Assembly (NCBI GenBank): GCA_965216195.1
Contig: OZ244151.1
Location: 1,798,001-1,862,000, forward strand
Direction of reading: 5' to 3'
From: Aridibacter sp965216195
GTDB taxonomy: Bacteria > Acidobacteriota > Blastocatellia > Pyrinomonadales > Pyrinomonadaceae
Length of the DNA: 64,000 bases
Shown here: in pieces, positions 18,110 through 26,854 of the stretch
How the letters are laid out: each line of letters starts with the position of its first letter
Numbering within the stretch: the stretch's first letter is position 1
Notes under the pieces: model-generated
What the model was told of the DNA's origin: nothing
Database searches by the model: none
The model's input: only the letters and a program-made list of their open reading frames with translations
Program-made: the position numbers and the translations under genes

Positions 18110-18556
18110 TCATTTCCACAAATATTGTTCATCAAAATCAACTTCGTATCTTTTCAACAATTCCAAAAACTCGGCTCTGAAATTACGTTTTTTGTGATGT
18201 TCGACTTGATTTTCAATATATTCCGCAACCCGTTCCATTCCCGAACGGCTGACGCTGAACGCTCCATAACCTTTTTGCCATTCAAACGGTTTATTAAATT
18301 TCTCGCTCACCCATTTTGACGAATTCGCTTTAATAAACCGCATCGCATCAGATGTTGAAACTGTCGGCGGTAACGATGCCAAAACGTGAACGTGATCGGG
18401 CATTCCACCGATTTTTATCGGTTTGCCCTTTAGTTCTTTAACCAAACCGCCGAGATATTTGTGCAATTCGACTCTGAAATCTTCATCTATCAATGGTCGT
18501 CGTTCTTTTGTGCTGAATACATTGTGTGTAATTAAATTTGTGTATGTGTGTGACAT
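18110..18556 (-). CDS. REP-associated tyrosine transposase (RAYT), copy 1
   Basis: A 148-residue IS200-like Y1 transposase of the TnpA_REP group. The HUH motif is HVH in MPDHVHVLASLPP, and the catalytic Tyr lies in VAEYIENQVEHH near the C-terminus. I start it at the ATG of MSHTYTN (18556). The longer in-frame extension is encoded by the adjoining palindromic repeat and is not conserved-looking. RAYT proteins nick and join single-stranded REP hairpins (family knowledge), and matching REP palindromes flank this gene on both sides. Confidence 0.9.
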   Translation of the reverse strand: MSHTYTNLITHNVFSTKERRPLIDEDFRVELHKYLGGLVKELKGKPIKIGGMPDHVHVLASLPPTVSTSDAMRFIKANSSKWVSEKFNKPFEWQKGYGAFSVSRSGMERVAEYIENQVEHHKKRNFRAEFLELLKRYEVDFDEQYLWK

Positions 18557-18605
18557 AATTTTTATGTCGCTATCTTCGATAGCTATATTTGCTTTATCTT
18601 CTAAA

Positions 18606-18654
18606 CCCACGGTTTGCACCGTGGGCTACATATATCTCGCCATTTTCAATGGCT
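18606..18654. repeat. REP-like palindromes upstream of RAYT copy 1
   Basis: CCCACGGT-TTGC-ACCGTGGG at 18606-18625 is followed by GCCATT-TTC-AATGGC at 18640-18654. The order and linker (GGGCTACATATATCTCGCC) are the reverse complement of the units in the array at 17792-18103, so the transposase gene is bracketed by oppositely oriented REPs. Confidence 0.85.
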
Positions 18655-18703
18655 TTCATTTCGCTAAAATCTATGAGATCACAATTTGTGATCTTAAACG
18701 CTA

Positions 18704-20305
18704 CTAATCAGTAACCTCACACAACGCAATCACGGGTTGATGAAGCATTGAAATCTCGGCGTTTCTGCCCATATAGCTACGTGCCATTGCGATCGCTTCG
18801 GTTAAATTGTCCGCGCGTTCCCAACCTAGAATTTCTGGAATGTGTGCGTTTTCGGCTCCAGCGACAATTACCTTGCCGATGTGTTGGCGACCGTTTTCGC
18901 CCCAGTACCACATAAAGAAAGGATGTGCCGGATGATAAGCGTTGCCTCGTCGATACATTTCGATATACGCGGGATTTTCAGCAAACTCGCGTTCGTATTT
19001 TTCACGTAAGTAAAAGGCATCTCGCGATTCCGGCAGCAAGCGATGGAAAAACTCGATATAGCTCGGATGAAAATCGTGGTCAAACTCGTCAAAGCACGGA
19101 TGCGTGATGATCATCACGCCGTCTTTTTTGATGAGCGGTTTGTTTTTATACATATTGAAGTGATAACCGAGTGCCATCACCTGCACGAGTAAAGGGTTCA
19201 ACGCCGAATAGACGTTATACGGCGAAATATCTGGAATACCTGAAATCAGTATGTCGCACTGCCCTTTTACGGGAACGATATACTGCTGATAATTTTTTTC
19301 GAGAATCTTTTCATGAACTTTTTCGGTTTCGCCGGCATGGCAAGCGATCATTTCATAAGCCGCCGGAATCGCGTGTAAGGCTTTTCGTCTCGCCTTTCGG
19401 GGCATCTTCGAAAACGTGCGTTTCAACGCCTCCCATTTCATACGTGCCGTAAAATCAAACTCGTCTTCGTTTTGCGTCAAAATATCGTATCCCTCGCCAA
19501 ACATACGGTTGTTTAACGCCGATTCGATATGGAAAACGTTCATATGTTCATCAACGATCTTTCCGATCCGATGAACCTTGTGATTGAGCTCCGAATCGGG
19601 CGGATACATGTATGAATCCGAATCGATGATCGTCTGCGGTTCGTGATGAGCACGCAAAGATTCGTAATCGCAAAGCCCGACCGCAACAGATTTGTGTCCG
19701 CCGTCCATCGGCACGAGATTTATGTTCAGATAAATGAGCAGATCGGATTCAAACGCACGACGGTTTATTCGCAAAGGCTCTTTGTGTTTTGTATGACCGA
19801 TATTTACTAATCCTTCATCGTCCTCTGCGTCGTGGTTGTAATAACGGTCAGGATAAAACGCATTGTGAATTTTGCTCCCAACCATCCGTTTCATTTCCCA
19901 TTCCGTCATTTTGCGGTGCAAAGAATTGGCAATAATCAAATGAATATCGTCAACGCCGTTTGCATAACACATATCCAAAACGACTTCGAGCATCGTCTGC
20001 CGAACATCGGGCGTTGCCATCGGCGGCAAGGGTAACGAAATGTCGTCCATCGCGATGGTGACTTTCATTCCCGGCTCAAGTTGTGCGTAAAGCGGTTTTG
20101 CGTCGATTGGATTATTCACCGCATAGCGTATCGCCGCCTCGCGGTTCGGCAATCCCTTAATCGGCGGGTTCGGGTAAATAACGCGTGTACCGATTGGAAT
20201 ATCTTCCAATATAAAATCCTCACCAAACGGCATAATCCTAGGTGCCGAGTCGCGGTCAATATAGATAACTGATTCGTGTGTTTTTCTGCGTAGTTGGAGT
20301 GCCAT
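18704..20305 (-). CDS. Lactate racemase (LarA)-like domain protein
   Basis: A 533-residue protein related to LarA, the nickel-pincer-dependent racemase family. The N-terminal part (residues ~50-250) matches the LarA N-domain pattern of an amide backbone with AMDDISLPLPP where LarA has a DxTRP-type motif, and His-containing segments (NSLHRKM, YYNHDAEDD, GHTKHKEPL). The altered motif and extra length suggest a different substrate (inference). It is cytoplasmic. No nickel-pincer maturation genes (larB, larC, larE) are present in this window. Upstream lies the M28 peptidase in the same orientation, 17 bp away. Confidence 0.75.
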   Translation of the reverse strand: MALQLRRKTHESVIYIDRDSAPRIMPFGEDFILEDIPIGTRVIYPNPPIKGLPNREAAIRYAVNNPIDAKPLYAQLEPGMKVTIAMDDISLPLPPMATPDVRQTMLEVVLDMCYANGVDDIHLIIANSLHRKMTEWEMKRMVGSKIHNAFYPDRYYNHDAEDDEGLVNIGHTKHKEPLRINRRAFESDLLIYLNINLVPMDGGHKSVAVGLCDYESLRAHHEPQTIIDSDSYMYPPDSELNHKVHRIGKIVDEHMNVFHIESALNNRMFGEGYDILTQNEDEFDFTARMKWEALKRTFSKMPRKARRKALHAIPAAYEMIACHAGETEKVHEKILEKNYQQYIVPVKGQCDILISGIPDISPYNVYSALNPLLVQVMALGYHFNMYKNKPLIKKDGVMIITHPCFDEFDHDFHPSYIEFFHRLLPESRDAFYLREKYEREFAENPAYIEMYRRGNAYHPAHPFFMWYWGENGRQHIGKVIVAGAENAHIPEILGWERADNLTEAIAMARSYMGRNAEISMLHQPVIALCEVTD

Positions 20306-20322
20306 AAATAATGTTGCGCTAA

Positions 20323-21267
20323 CTATTTCCTGAAATTTACGTCCACCGATTTAACAACCATTACTATCGTTTCAACCGCATTTACATAAAACTTTGGCTG
20401 AATATTCTCAAAATCATCGGTCGGCTTGTGGTAATCCTTGTGATCTTCGACGCCAAAATAAATAAACGGAATTTTCTTGCGATGAAAAGGTCCGTGATCG
20501 GAAGAAAATGTCCAATCATCGCGTCGCAGCTTGGGATCGTCGTGACCGAATAAGATTTTTACGCCAGCCTTTTTTACAATCGGATCGACGTATTTTTTTA
20601 GGAACGGATAATGACGAACACCCGCGACGTAGAGCTCATTTTTGCTGTTGCGGGAAATCATATCCATGTTTACATTGAGCAAGACGCTCTCTTTTGAAAC
20701 CGGCAAATTGTCAACAAAATATCTTGCACCTTGCAGACCTTTTTCTTCGGCATCAAACGCAACAAACATCAACGAATGTTTTGGTTTACTCTTCTTAAAA
20801 TGTTTTGCAATCGCAAAAAGTGCCGCCGTGCCGGAGGCGTTGTCGTCGGCGCCGTTATAGATTTTCCCGCCTTTTACGCCTTCATGATCGTAGTGCGCCG
20901 TAATCACAATGTATTTTTTCGGTTCAGCCTTTCCTTTGATATATCCGACGACATTGACCGCGTTGTATTTTTTGCCGCTTCGAGTTTTAAACGAAAATTT
21001 TTGGAAGTAGTCTCTTTTAAACGCCTTGATACCGGATTTCTTAAACCTTTTCCGAACATATTTTCGAGCGATCTCGCTTTCCTTTGTACCTGTCTCTCTT
21101 CCCTTTAACTCGTCTGATGACAAATACTTAATGTCTTTAATGAGTCTTTCAGCGTTTATAAGTTTCGACTTCAGATGCCTTTCGCCTTCGTTCGCTTTTG
21201 AGCCAACTAAAAAAAGCATCGGAATGATCACTAAAGTTGCTGTTACTAAATTTCTAATATTTTTCAT
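20323..21267 (-). CDS. Secreted M28 zinc aminopeptidase
   Basis: A 314-residue exported peptidase. The start at 21267 gives a clean signal peptide (MKNIRNLVTATLVIIPMLF). The longer in-frame start would add 15 unrelated residues. The zinc ligands are visible: His in TAHYDH, Asp in NGADDNASG, the catalytic and binding Glu pair in DAEEKG, Asp in NMDMIS, and His in SSDHGPF. This is the M28 aminopeptidase pattern. It probably trims peptides in the periplasm. No Shine-Dalgarno is visible. Confidence 0.9.
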   Translation of the reverse strand: MKNIRNLVTATLVIIPMLFLVGSKANEGERHLKSKLINAERLIKDIKYLSSDELKGRETGTKESEIARKYVRKRFKKSGIKAFKRDYFQKFSFKTRSGKKYNAVNVVGYIKGKAEPKKYIVITAHYDHEGVKGGKIYNGADDNASGTAALFAIAKHFKKSKPKHSLMFVAFDAEEKGLQGARYFVDNLPVSKESVLLNVNMDMISRNSKNELYVAGVRHYPFLKKYVDPIVKKAGVKILFGHDDPKLRRDDWTFSSDHGPFHRKKIPFIYFGVEDHKDYHKPTDDFENIQPKFYVNAVETIVMVVKSVDVNFRK

Positions 21268-21280
21268 ATAAATTTTTACA

Positions 21281-21566
21281 GAGTTTCTGCCGCTGATTAA
21301 CGCCGGTTTCATAGATTCTTATGTTTTTCCAAAAATCTTTTGATTTGATCCGCGTTTTCCGCGTTAATCCGCGCCAATAGTCCTGCACACTTACTTCGTG
21401 CGTGTTTCTGCATTCACTTCAAAGAGTTTCTGCCGCTGATTAACGCCGGTTTCATAGATTCTTATGTTTTTCCAAAAATCTTTTGATTTGATCCGCGTTT
21501 TCCGCGTTAATCCGCGGCAACAATTCTGCACACTTACTTCGTGCGTGTTTCTGCATTCACTTCAAA
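21281..21566. repeat. 143-bp tandem duplication
   Basis: Copy 1 is 21281-21423 and copy 2 is 21424-21566; they are near-identical. Each holds the GCGTTAATC / GATTAACGC-type words (opposing GCTGATTAACGCC and GCGTTAATCCGCG), which form an imperfect hairpin. The end of copy 2 runs into the 3' end of the HAD phosphatase gene and supplies its last two codons and its stop. The start of copy 1 is 13 bp upstream of the M28 peptidase start. Confidence 0.95.
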
Positions 21567-22231
21567 TACAAGATCGCCCAATCGTGCTGCAGCGCGGTTT
21601 GTTTAAGGCGAAAATCCGGGCTTACTGCCACGGGATGTCCAACAATCGAGAGCATAGGCAAATCCGAAATACTATCTGAATAGGCGTATGATTTACTCAG
21701 ATTAATGTCATGTTCCTCCGCAAACTCCCGTATCCAGGTTGCTTTCGTTGCCGAAGCCATTACTGGCGGGAGAAGACGCCCAGTAGCGTAGCCATTTACA
21801 AACTCCAAACGGTTTGCCGCAAAAACATCAATCCCTAAATAGCTTGCTAATGGCGCCACACTAAAGTCCAGGGCGCCGGTTACCACAACTTGTTTATGAC
21901 CGAGTTTCTTTGATTTTGCGATCAAATCAGGCGTGCCTTCAAAAATCGCTGGTTTGAGGGTATTCTCAAAAAGTTCTTCTGAGAAATATCGCAGACGATC
22001 CTCGGATTCACCTTTATAGCTTTGAAAGAAATACTCGTTAAATACATTTCGGCTATAAAGATCTGTTACACCAAACATCGGCAATTTCGCTACCGTACCG
22101 ACGCTTTTTTTAATGGTCGAAAACAAACCCTGCTGTCGTCGCGCGTAAAAACCCAAGGTGTGCACTAGATTCGTGCTAACCAAGGTTCCTTCGAGATCAT
22201 AAAAAGACGCCGCTTGTGATTTCTTACTCAT
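21557..22231 (-). CDS. HAD-IB family phosphatase
   Basis: A 224-residue HAD-superfamily hydrolase of subfamily IB (phosphoserine phosphatase-like). Motif I is DLEGT (Asp12 as nucleophile, with Glu14 replacing the usual second Asp). Motif II is TGALDFSV. Motif IV is YSDSISDLPML. A Glu at the general acid position is known in some HAD groups but may change activity. The gene end lies inside the second copy of the 143-bp duplication, so the C-terminus was probably remodelled there. The physiological substrate is unknown. Confidence 0.8.
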   Translation of the reverse strand: MSKKSQAASFYDLEGTLVSTNLVHTLGFYARRQQGLFSTIKKSVGTVAKLPMFGVTDLYSRNVFNEYFFQSYKGESEDRLRYFSEELFENTLKPAIFEGTPDLIAKSKKLGHKQVVVTGALDFSVAPLASYLGIDVFAANRLEFVNGYATGRLLPPVMASATKATWIREFAEEHDINLSKSYAYSDSISDLPMLSIVGHPVAVSPDFRLKQTALQHDWAILYLK

Positions 22232-22366
22232 TATGGATAAAATGACCTTTCTTAATTTAATTAAAACAAAATATACCAGAGTTGGTAGCTTTTGGTAACC
22301 AGAAAACGAGTGATTTCAAGCATTCTACAAAAAATATTGCTCGAAAGGAGTGGTTTTGTAACTACA

Positions 22367-23155
22367 ATGTATTTACATAGCTTAAAAATCTTAGTTTTAG
22401 TCACAGTTTTGACCTCAATTTCGTGCAAATGGAGCTCGGCTGAAGCCGTTGAGTCCCCAAGCATGGTTGCAGCAGTCGCGCCGGAAGAGGCTTTGACGGA
22501 GGCAGCCGCGCTCTACAAGAAGCGCGATGACCTTGAAAATGCCCGAAAAGCGATCAAAATTCTCGAAAAGGCCCGAAATCCTGAAAAGCGCAATTATGAG
22601 GTCGAATGGAAATATGCTCTCTACAGCTATTTTGTGGGAAGCCGGAAAAACGTCGAAGACGATGAAGCCGAGACAGTTCTTGAAAAAGGAATCAATGCCG
22701 CAAGGATTGCCAAACGCATGAAACCGGATCGTCCAGAAGGACACTTCTGGTATGGTGCAATTCTTGGCGAGCAATCAAAACGAAGCCCCGTGACAGTCGG
22801 CGTCGTTTCGATCAAGAAAATCAAGGCCGCGATGAAAAAAGTTATCGAAATAGACCCGGGTTACGAAGGCGCGAGCGCTTATGATGCTCTTGGTCAAGTT
22901 GAACTTTCAACGCGCGGTTTGGCAGGAGGCAGTCCGGAAAAGGCACTGGAGCACTTTGAAAAAGCAGAAAAGCTCGCGCCTGACAACACGTACGCGAAAC
23001 TCCATAAAGCTCAAGCTCTACTTGCGCTAAATAGGGACGACGAGGCGAAGCCGATTCTTCAAAAATTGCTCAAGGTGAAACCAAATCCCGACTTTTTGCC
23101 GGAGCACGAAGAAGTTCAGAAAGATGTAGAGCGCATTCTTGACGAAAAGTTCTAA
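22367..23155 (+). CDS. TPR lipoprotein, TatT-like
   Basis: A 262-residue exported protein with a lipobox (VLTSISC, Cys19) and then helical TPR-like repeats. The first, ALTEAAALYKKRDDLENARKAIKILEKA, and the last, SPEKALEHFEKAEKLAPDNTYAKLHKAQALL, match the TPR pattern. The central segment matches the TRAP-associated TatT family, whose proteins bind ligands in a pore formed by TPRs (family knowledge). No TRAP transporter genes are here. AAAGGAG lies 16 nt before the ATG, further than usual. It ends 7 bp before coaD. Confidence 0.75.
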   Translation: MYLHSLKILVLVTVLTSISCKWSSAEAVESPSMVAAVAPEEALTEAAALYKKRDDLENARKAIKILEKARNPEKRNYEVEWKYALYSYFVGSRKNVEDDEAETVLEKGINAARIAKRMKPDRPEGHFWYGAILGEQSKRSPVTVGVVSIKKIKAAMKKVIEIDPGYEGASAYDALGQVELSTRGLAGGSPEKALEHFEKAEKLAPDNTYAKLHKAQALLALNRDDEAKPILQKLLKVKPNPDFLPEHEEVQKDVERILDEKF

Positions 23156-23162
23156 AAAAACT

Positions 23163-23657
23163 ATGAGAAGAGCAATTTTTCCAGGTTCTTTTGATCCCCT
23201 GACTATGGGACACATGGATATCATTGAAAGAAGTGTTGACCTATTTGATGAAATCGTAGTTGCTGTGCTCAATAATCCTGATAAAAACCCTATGTTTTCG
23301 CCGGAAGAAAGGTGCGAGATGATTGAAAGCGTTCTCGCGAATTTCGATTCCAAAGGCTGCAATATGGTGGTTGAAAGTTTCCGGGGTTTACTTGTCGATT
23401 ACGCGAAAAAGAGGGATGGACACGCAATCGTCCGCGGGATCCGCGCGGTTTCAGATTACGAATACGAGTTGCGTATGGCGTTGATGAACAGACGTTTGGA
23501 ACCCGAGATCGAAACCGTTTTCCTCATGGCCGCTGAGGAATATTCCTATGTATCGTCCCATCTCGTGAAGCAGGTTTTCACACTCGGCGGGCGCGTTGAG
23601 GGACTTGTACCCAATCTCGTCGAAGAAAAAATGCGTGAGAAAATCAAAAATAACTAA
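23163..23657 (+). CDS. coaD: Phosphopantetheine adenylyltransferase
   Basis: Transfers AMP from ATP to 4'-phosphopantetheine in the penultimate step of CoA synthesis. The start is placed at the ATG of MRRAIFPGSFDP, which fits the family exactly. The upstream TTG would overlap the TPR gene. The nucleotidyltransferase motifs TMGH (T/HxGH) and YSYVSSHLVKQ (ISSTxxR/K-type region) are present, and the 164-residue length is normal. It lies 7 bp after the TPR lipoprotein and 11 bp before the aminotransferase, so all three probably form one transcript. Confidence 0.97.
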   Translation: MRRAIFPGSFDPLTMGHMDIIERSVDLFDEIVVAVLNNPDKNPMFSPEERCEMIESVLANFDSKGCNMVVESFRGLLVDYAKKRDGHAIVRGIRAVSDYEYELRMALMNRRLEPEIETVFLMAAEEYSYVSSHLVKQVFTLGGRVEGLVPNLVEEKMREKIKNN

Positions 23658-23668
23658 CCTCCTCGATT

Positions 23669-24853
23669 ATGGCAGACCGACATCCATTCTCAGATCGAAC
23701 GAACAAGATGCAGGGCTCGTCTACGCTAAAAGCCGCCTTGGCCGCCACACGTCTACGCGAAGAAGGCCACGAAGTAATTGATCTGACGGTCGGCGAACCG
23801 GATTTCGAAACACCGGAATTTATTAAGCAGTACGCGGTCGAGGGATTGGAAAAGGGCTTAACAAAATACACGCCTGCCGCAGGACTCAAATCGTTTAAGG
23901 AAAGCATCGCACGGTATTACGCAAAAGAATTTGGCGGGTCTTTTTCCCCAAATGAGGTCGCGGCATCTTGCGGCGGAAAACAAGGGCTATTTAACGCAAT
24001 TGCAACGATTGTAAACCCCGGCGATGAAGTTCTGCTGCCGAAGCCCTTCTGGGTTTCGTTTCCCGAAATGGTGAACTTTTGCGACGGGAAGAATGTTTAT
24101 ATCGAAACGGAAGAGACGGATTTTGTACTCACCGCAGATCAGGTTAAAGATGCGATCACTGAAAACACAAAACTTCTTGTAATTAACTCCCCTTGTAATC
24201 CGACAGGGCGAGTCGTTCCGGCAAGCGAGATGAAAAAGATCTTCGACGTATGCATCGAAAACGAAGTTTACGTTGTGACGGATGAATGCTATCTGCTTTT
24301 CGTATACCCACCCGAAGAGGTTTTCACTGCTGCAACCCTGCCTCAGGAGTATCGCGAGTATATATGCGTTTCGGGATCCTTTTCTAAAACCTATGCGATG
24401 ACGGGTTGGCGCATCGGTTATACGATCACCAATGAAGCGTGGACAAAACAGATTGTCAAACTTCAAAGTCACTCGGCGACTCACCCAACATCCTTTGTTC
24501 AATACGCGTGCGCAAAAGCTTTCGAAAACATTGCCGAATCAATGGATGCGGTCAGTAAAATGCTCGCGGAATATAAAGAACGTCGTGATTGGTTTATTCC
24601 GGCCCTGCAGGAAATCGATGGCTTAAAAGTAGCGATGCCTGAGGGCGCTTTTTACGCTTTTGCTGATGTAAGGGAATTGCTTGGGGATAGATTTACGACT
24701 TCAGCCGACTTCTGCGAGAATCTCCTCGAAGAAAAACATGTCGTCGCAACCGACGGTGACGGCTTTGGGGCCGACGGATTTGTGAGACTTTCTTACGCAA
24801 ACTCCATGGAGAATTTGGAAGCAGCGGTTGAAAAAATAAGTGAACTTGTTTAA
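23669..24853 (+). CDS. Class I PLP-dependent aminotransferase (aspartate-type)
   Basis: A 394-residue fold-type I aminotransferase. The PLP Lys lies in SGSFSKTYAMTGWRIGY. The NSPCNPTGRV motif binds the substrate carboxylate and cofactor, and an Arg in the C-terminal domain (FVRLSYA) binds the alpha-carboxylate. It is closest in pattern to bacterial aspartate or prephenate aminotransferases of the AspB group; the exact amino-donor is unclear. It starts 11 bp after coaD. Its stop codon overlaps by 4 bp the stop of the convergent ABC ATPase gene. Confidence 0.9.
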   Translation: MADRHPFSDRTNKMQGSSTLKAALAATRLREEGHEVIDLTVGEPDFETPEFIKQYAVEGLEKGLTKYTPAAGLKSFKESIARYYAKEFGGSFSPNEVAASCGGKQGLFNAIATIVNPGDEVLLPKPFWVSFPEMVNFCDGKNVYIETEETDFVLTADQVKDAITENTKLLVINSPCNPTGRVVPASEMKKIFDVCIENEVYVVTDECYLLFVYPPEEVFTAATLPQEYREYICVSGSFSKTYAMTGWRIGYTITNEAWTKQIVKLQSHSATHPTSFVQYACAKAFENIAESMDAVSKMLAEYKERRDWFIPALQEIDGLKVAMPEGAFYAFADVRELLGDRFTTSADFCENLLEEKHVVATDGDGFGADGFVRLSYANSMENLEAAVEKISELV

Positions 24854-26352
24854 TCCCCGCCAGTCATCAGCAAGCCAATTTCTTCGATCGAGGCTTCCTG
24901 AGGATCCACTTCCCCGACAATCTCGCCTTCGCGAATTACGAGCAGCCTATCGGCAAGCGCCGTAACTTCTTCGAGTTCGGCAGAAACCAAAAGAATTGCT
25001 GTTCCTGCATCACGCATTTCGATAAGCTTTCGATGAATAAACTCAATTGCACCGATATCCACTCCGCGAGTCGGTTGGGAAACAAGCAGCAGCTTCGGAT
25101 GGAGTTCGAATTCTCTCCCAATAATGAGTTTTTGTTGATTGCCCCCGGAGAGCGATTTAGCGGCTAACGCGGGGTTTGGCGGACGCACGTCAAAATCCTC
25201 TATGATTTCCATCGTCCGGCTCTTTATTCCGACACTGTCGAGCATCCCCATCGATGAAACAGCTGGCTCGCGATAGTGAACGCCTAAGATCGAGTTCTCG
25301 GAAAGGTCTGAGTTTAGCAAAAGACCTCGCTTATGACGGTCTTCCGGAACGTGCCCAATGCCGAGTTCTTTTCGCATGCGGGCGGACAAACGCGAAATAT
25401 CGTCGCCCTCGAAATCTATCTTACCCTTTTGATCTCCGTAAGGTGTGAGCCCCGCAATTGCTTCGATAATTTCAGTTTGGCCATTTCCTTCAACGCCTGC
25501 GATTCCAACAATTTCGCCGGCGTGTACGTCAAAGGTTACATCGTTAACGGCGAGACCGTGTTTCCCTTCGACGCTTACGTCATACAAAGCCAAAACAGGC
25601 TCTTTCGGTTGAGCCTTTTCCTTTTCGACGCGCAACAGAACTTCCCGTCCGACAATCATTTTCGCGAGGTCTTTTTTATTCGTGTCGGCAGTCCTCACGT
25701 TTCCGACACACTTTCCATCACGCATGACCGTCACATTGTCGGAAATTGCCAGGACTTCTTCGAGCTTGTGAGTAATAATTACGATCGTCTCACCCTGCTC
25801 CTTCATGCGACGCAAAATAACAAAGAAATCTTCCACCTCCTGCGGTGTTAACACGGCGGTGGGCTCATCCAGGATCAAAAACTTCGCCTTACGATAAAGT
25901 GCCTTCAGCAATTCGACTCTTTGTTGTTGTCCTACTGAAAGATCTTCAACGATTGCTTCCGGATTGATGCCTAATTTCAGCTCGTCGGAAAGAGCTGCGA
26001 TCTCCTCGTTGGCTTTATCCAAATCAAGATTCACCACGCTTCCGGTTTCCGCACCTAAAACAATATTTTCAGCGACGGTCATCGTGTCAACCAACATAAA
26101 ATGTTGGTGAACCATCCCGATTCCTAAATCGATGGCATCGTGTGGATTGTTTATCGTAGCCGGCTTCCCTTCATACACAATCTCCCCCGAATCAGCCCCG
26201 TAAAACCCATAGGCGATCCGCATGATGGTCGATTTCCCGGCGCCGTTTTCGCCAACAATCGCGTGGATTGTTCCTTTCTCAACCGTCATCGAGACACTGT
26301 CGTTTGCCACAACATCGCCAAAAGTCTTTGTGATATTTTTAAGCTCTAACAT
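24850..26352 (-). CDS. ABC transporter ATPase with two nucleotide-binding domains (sugar/nucleoside type)
   Basis: A 500-residue protein with two ABC domains, the architecture of RbsA/NupO-type importers. Domain 1 has a full Walker A (GENGAGKST), the signature LSVGQQQ, and Walker B with LILDEPTA. Domain 2 has a degenerate Walker A (GVEGNGQTE), the signature LSGGNQQ and a SQPTRGVD segment in place of a normal Walker B DEP. Such asymmetry is normal for this family. It sits last in an operon with a BMP lipoprotein and a pyrimidine-nucleoside phosphorylase, so it probably powers nucleoside import. The two expected permease genes are not nearby. Confidence 0.9.
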   Translation of the reverse strand: MLELKNITKTFGDVVANDSVSMTVEKGTIHAIVGENGAGKSTIMRIAYGFYGADSGEIVYEGKPATINNPHDAIDLGIGMVHQHFMLVDTMTVAENIVLGAETGSVVNLDLDKANEEIAALSDELKLGINPEAIVEDLSVGQQQRVELLKALYRKAKFLILDEPTAVLTPQEVEDFFVILRRMKEQGETIVIITHKLEEVLAISDNVTVMRDGKCVGNVRTADTNKKDLAKMIVGREVLLRVEKEKAQPKEPVLALYDVSVEGKHGLAVNDVTFDVHAGEIVGIAGVEGNGQTEIIEAIAGLTPYGDQKGKIDFEGDDISRLSARMRKELGIGHVPEDRHKRGLLLNSDLSENSILGVHYREPAVSSMGMLDSVGIKSRTMEIIEDFDVRPPNPALAAKSLSGGNQQKLIIGREFELHPKLLLVSQPTRGVDIGAIEFIHRKLIEMRDAGTAILLVSAELEEVTALADRLLVIREGEIVGEVDPQEASIEEIGLLMTGGD

Positions 26353-26354
26353 TA

Positions 26355-26630
26355 TTAAATTCCAACAATATGTCTCATCGTGTAACCTACCGATAGAAAT
26401 CCAAGGATGTACGAAAACATAGCCGCCTTAAAGAACAGACGTCCTCGCGGAGTCTGATCGGTAAATCCGTTAGTTATACCAAAAAGCAAGTTTCCGATGC
26501 CGATCAAAAACACGCCTCCTCCAAACATATAGCTGCGGAATCGATAAAGCTGCCACGCACCGTATACCGCTAGAACCAAACCTGATATCACTAAGATGAA
26601 GTTGTTAAGATTGAGATAATCTTTGATCAT
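26355..26630 (-). CDS. Small integral membrane protein
   Basis: About 91 residues with about three hydrophobic segments (LILVISGLVLAVYGAWQL-like, FGGGVFLIGIGNLLFGI, FKAAMFSYILGFLSVG). I start it at the ATG at 26630 because it overlaps the stop of the previous gene (ATGA), rather than four codons further up. No family recognised. It lies between the BMP lipoprotein gene and the ABC ATPase and ends 2 bp before the latter. Confidence 0.7.
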   Translation of the reverse strand: MIKDYLNLNNFILVISGLVLAVYGAWQLYRFRSYMFGGGVFLIGIGNLLFGITNGFTDQTPRGRLFFKAAMFSYILGFLSVGYTMRHIVGI

Positions 26631-26851
26631 TTTGAACCCCAAAAATAAATAACGAAAATGCAGCCAATCAGGACGAGGCCCATTGAGACGTAGCCCAATT
26701 TTGCGTTCTTATCAGCAAAGGCACTTAACCCGACCCCAAGGCCTAGAAACAAATTGTCCAAAAACCGATATTCGAATCCAAACTTCCAAAAATTTGCTGT
26801 CGCCAGGCCGAGCAAAACTATCGCGACAAAAACGTTGAGTTTTTTAAACAT
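26627..26851 (-). CDS. Small integral membrane protein
   Basis: A 74-residue protein with two or three hydrophobic segments (VAIVLLGLATANFWKF, LDNLFLGLGVGLSAF, YVSMGLVLIGCIFVIYFW). No known domain. It starts 3 bp after the BMP lipoprotein gene stop and overlaps the next small membrane gene by the ATGA junction. Both small membrane genes are far shorter than ABC permeases and are probably accessory proteins (inference). Confidence 0.7.
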   Translation of the reverse strand: MFKKLNVFVAIVLLGLATANFWKFGFEYRFLDNLFLGLGVGLSAFADKNAKLGYVSMGLVLIGCIFVIYFWGSK

Positions 26852-26854
26852 CTT

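Noticed and set aside
18557..18619. N-terminal extension of RAYT copy 1
   Set aside because: The extra 21 codons fall in the flanking REP palindrome; the conserved protein begins at the ATG at 18556.
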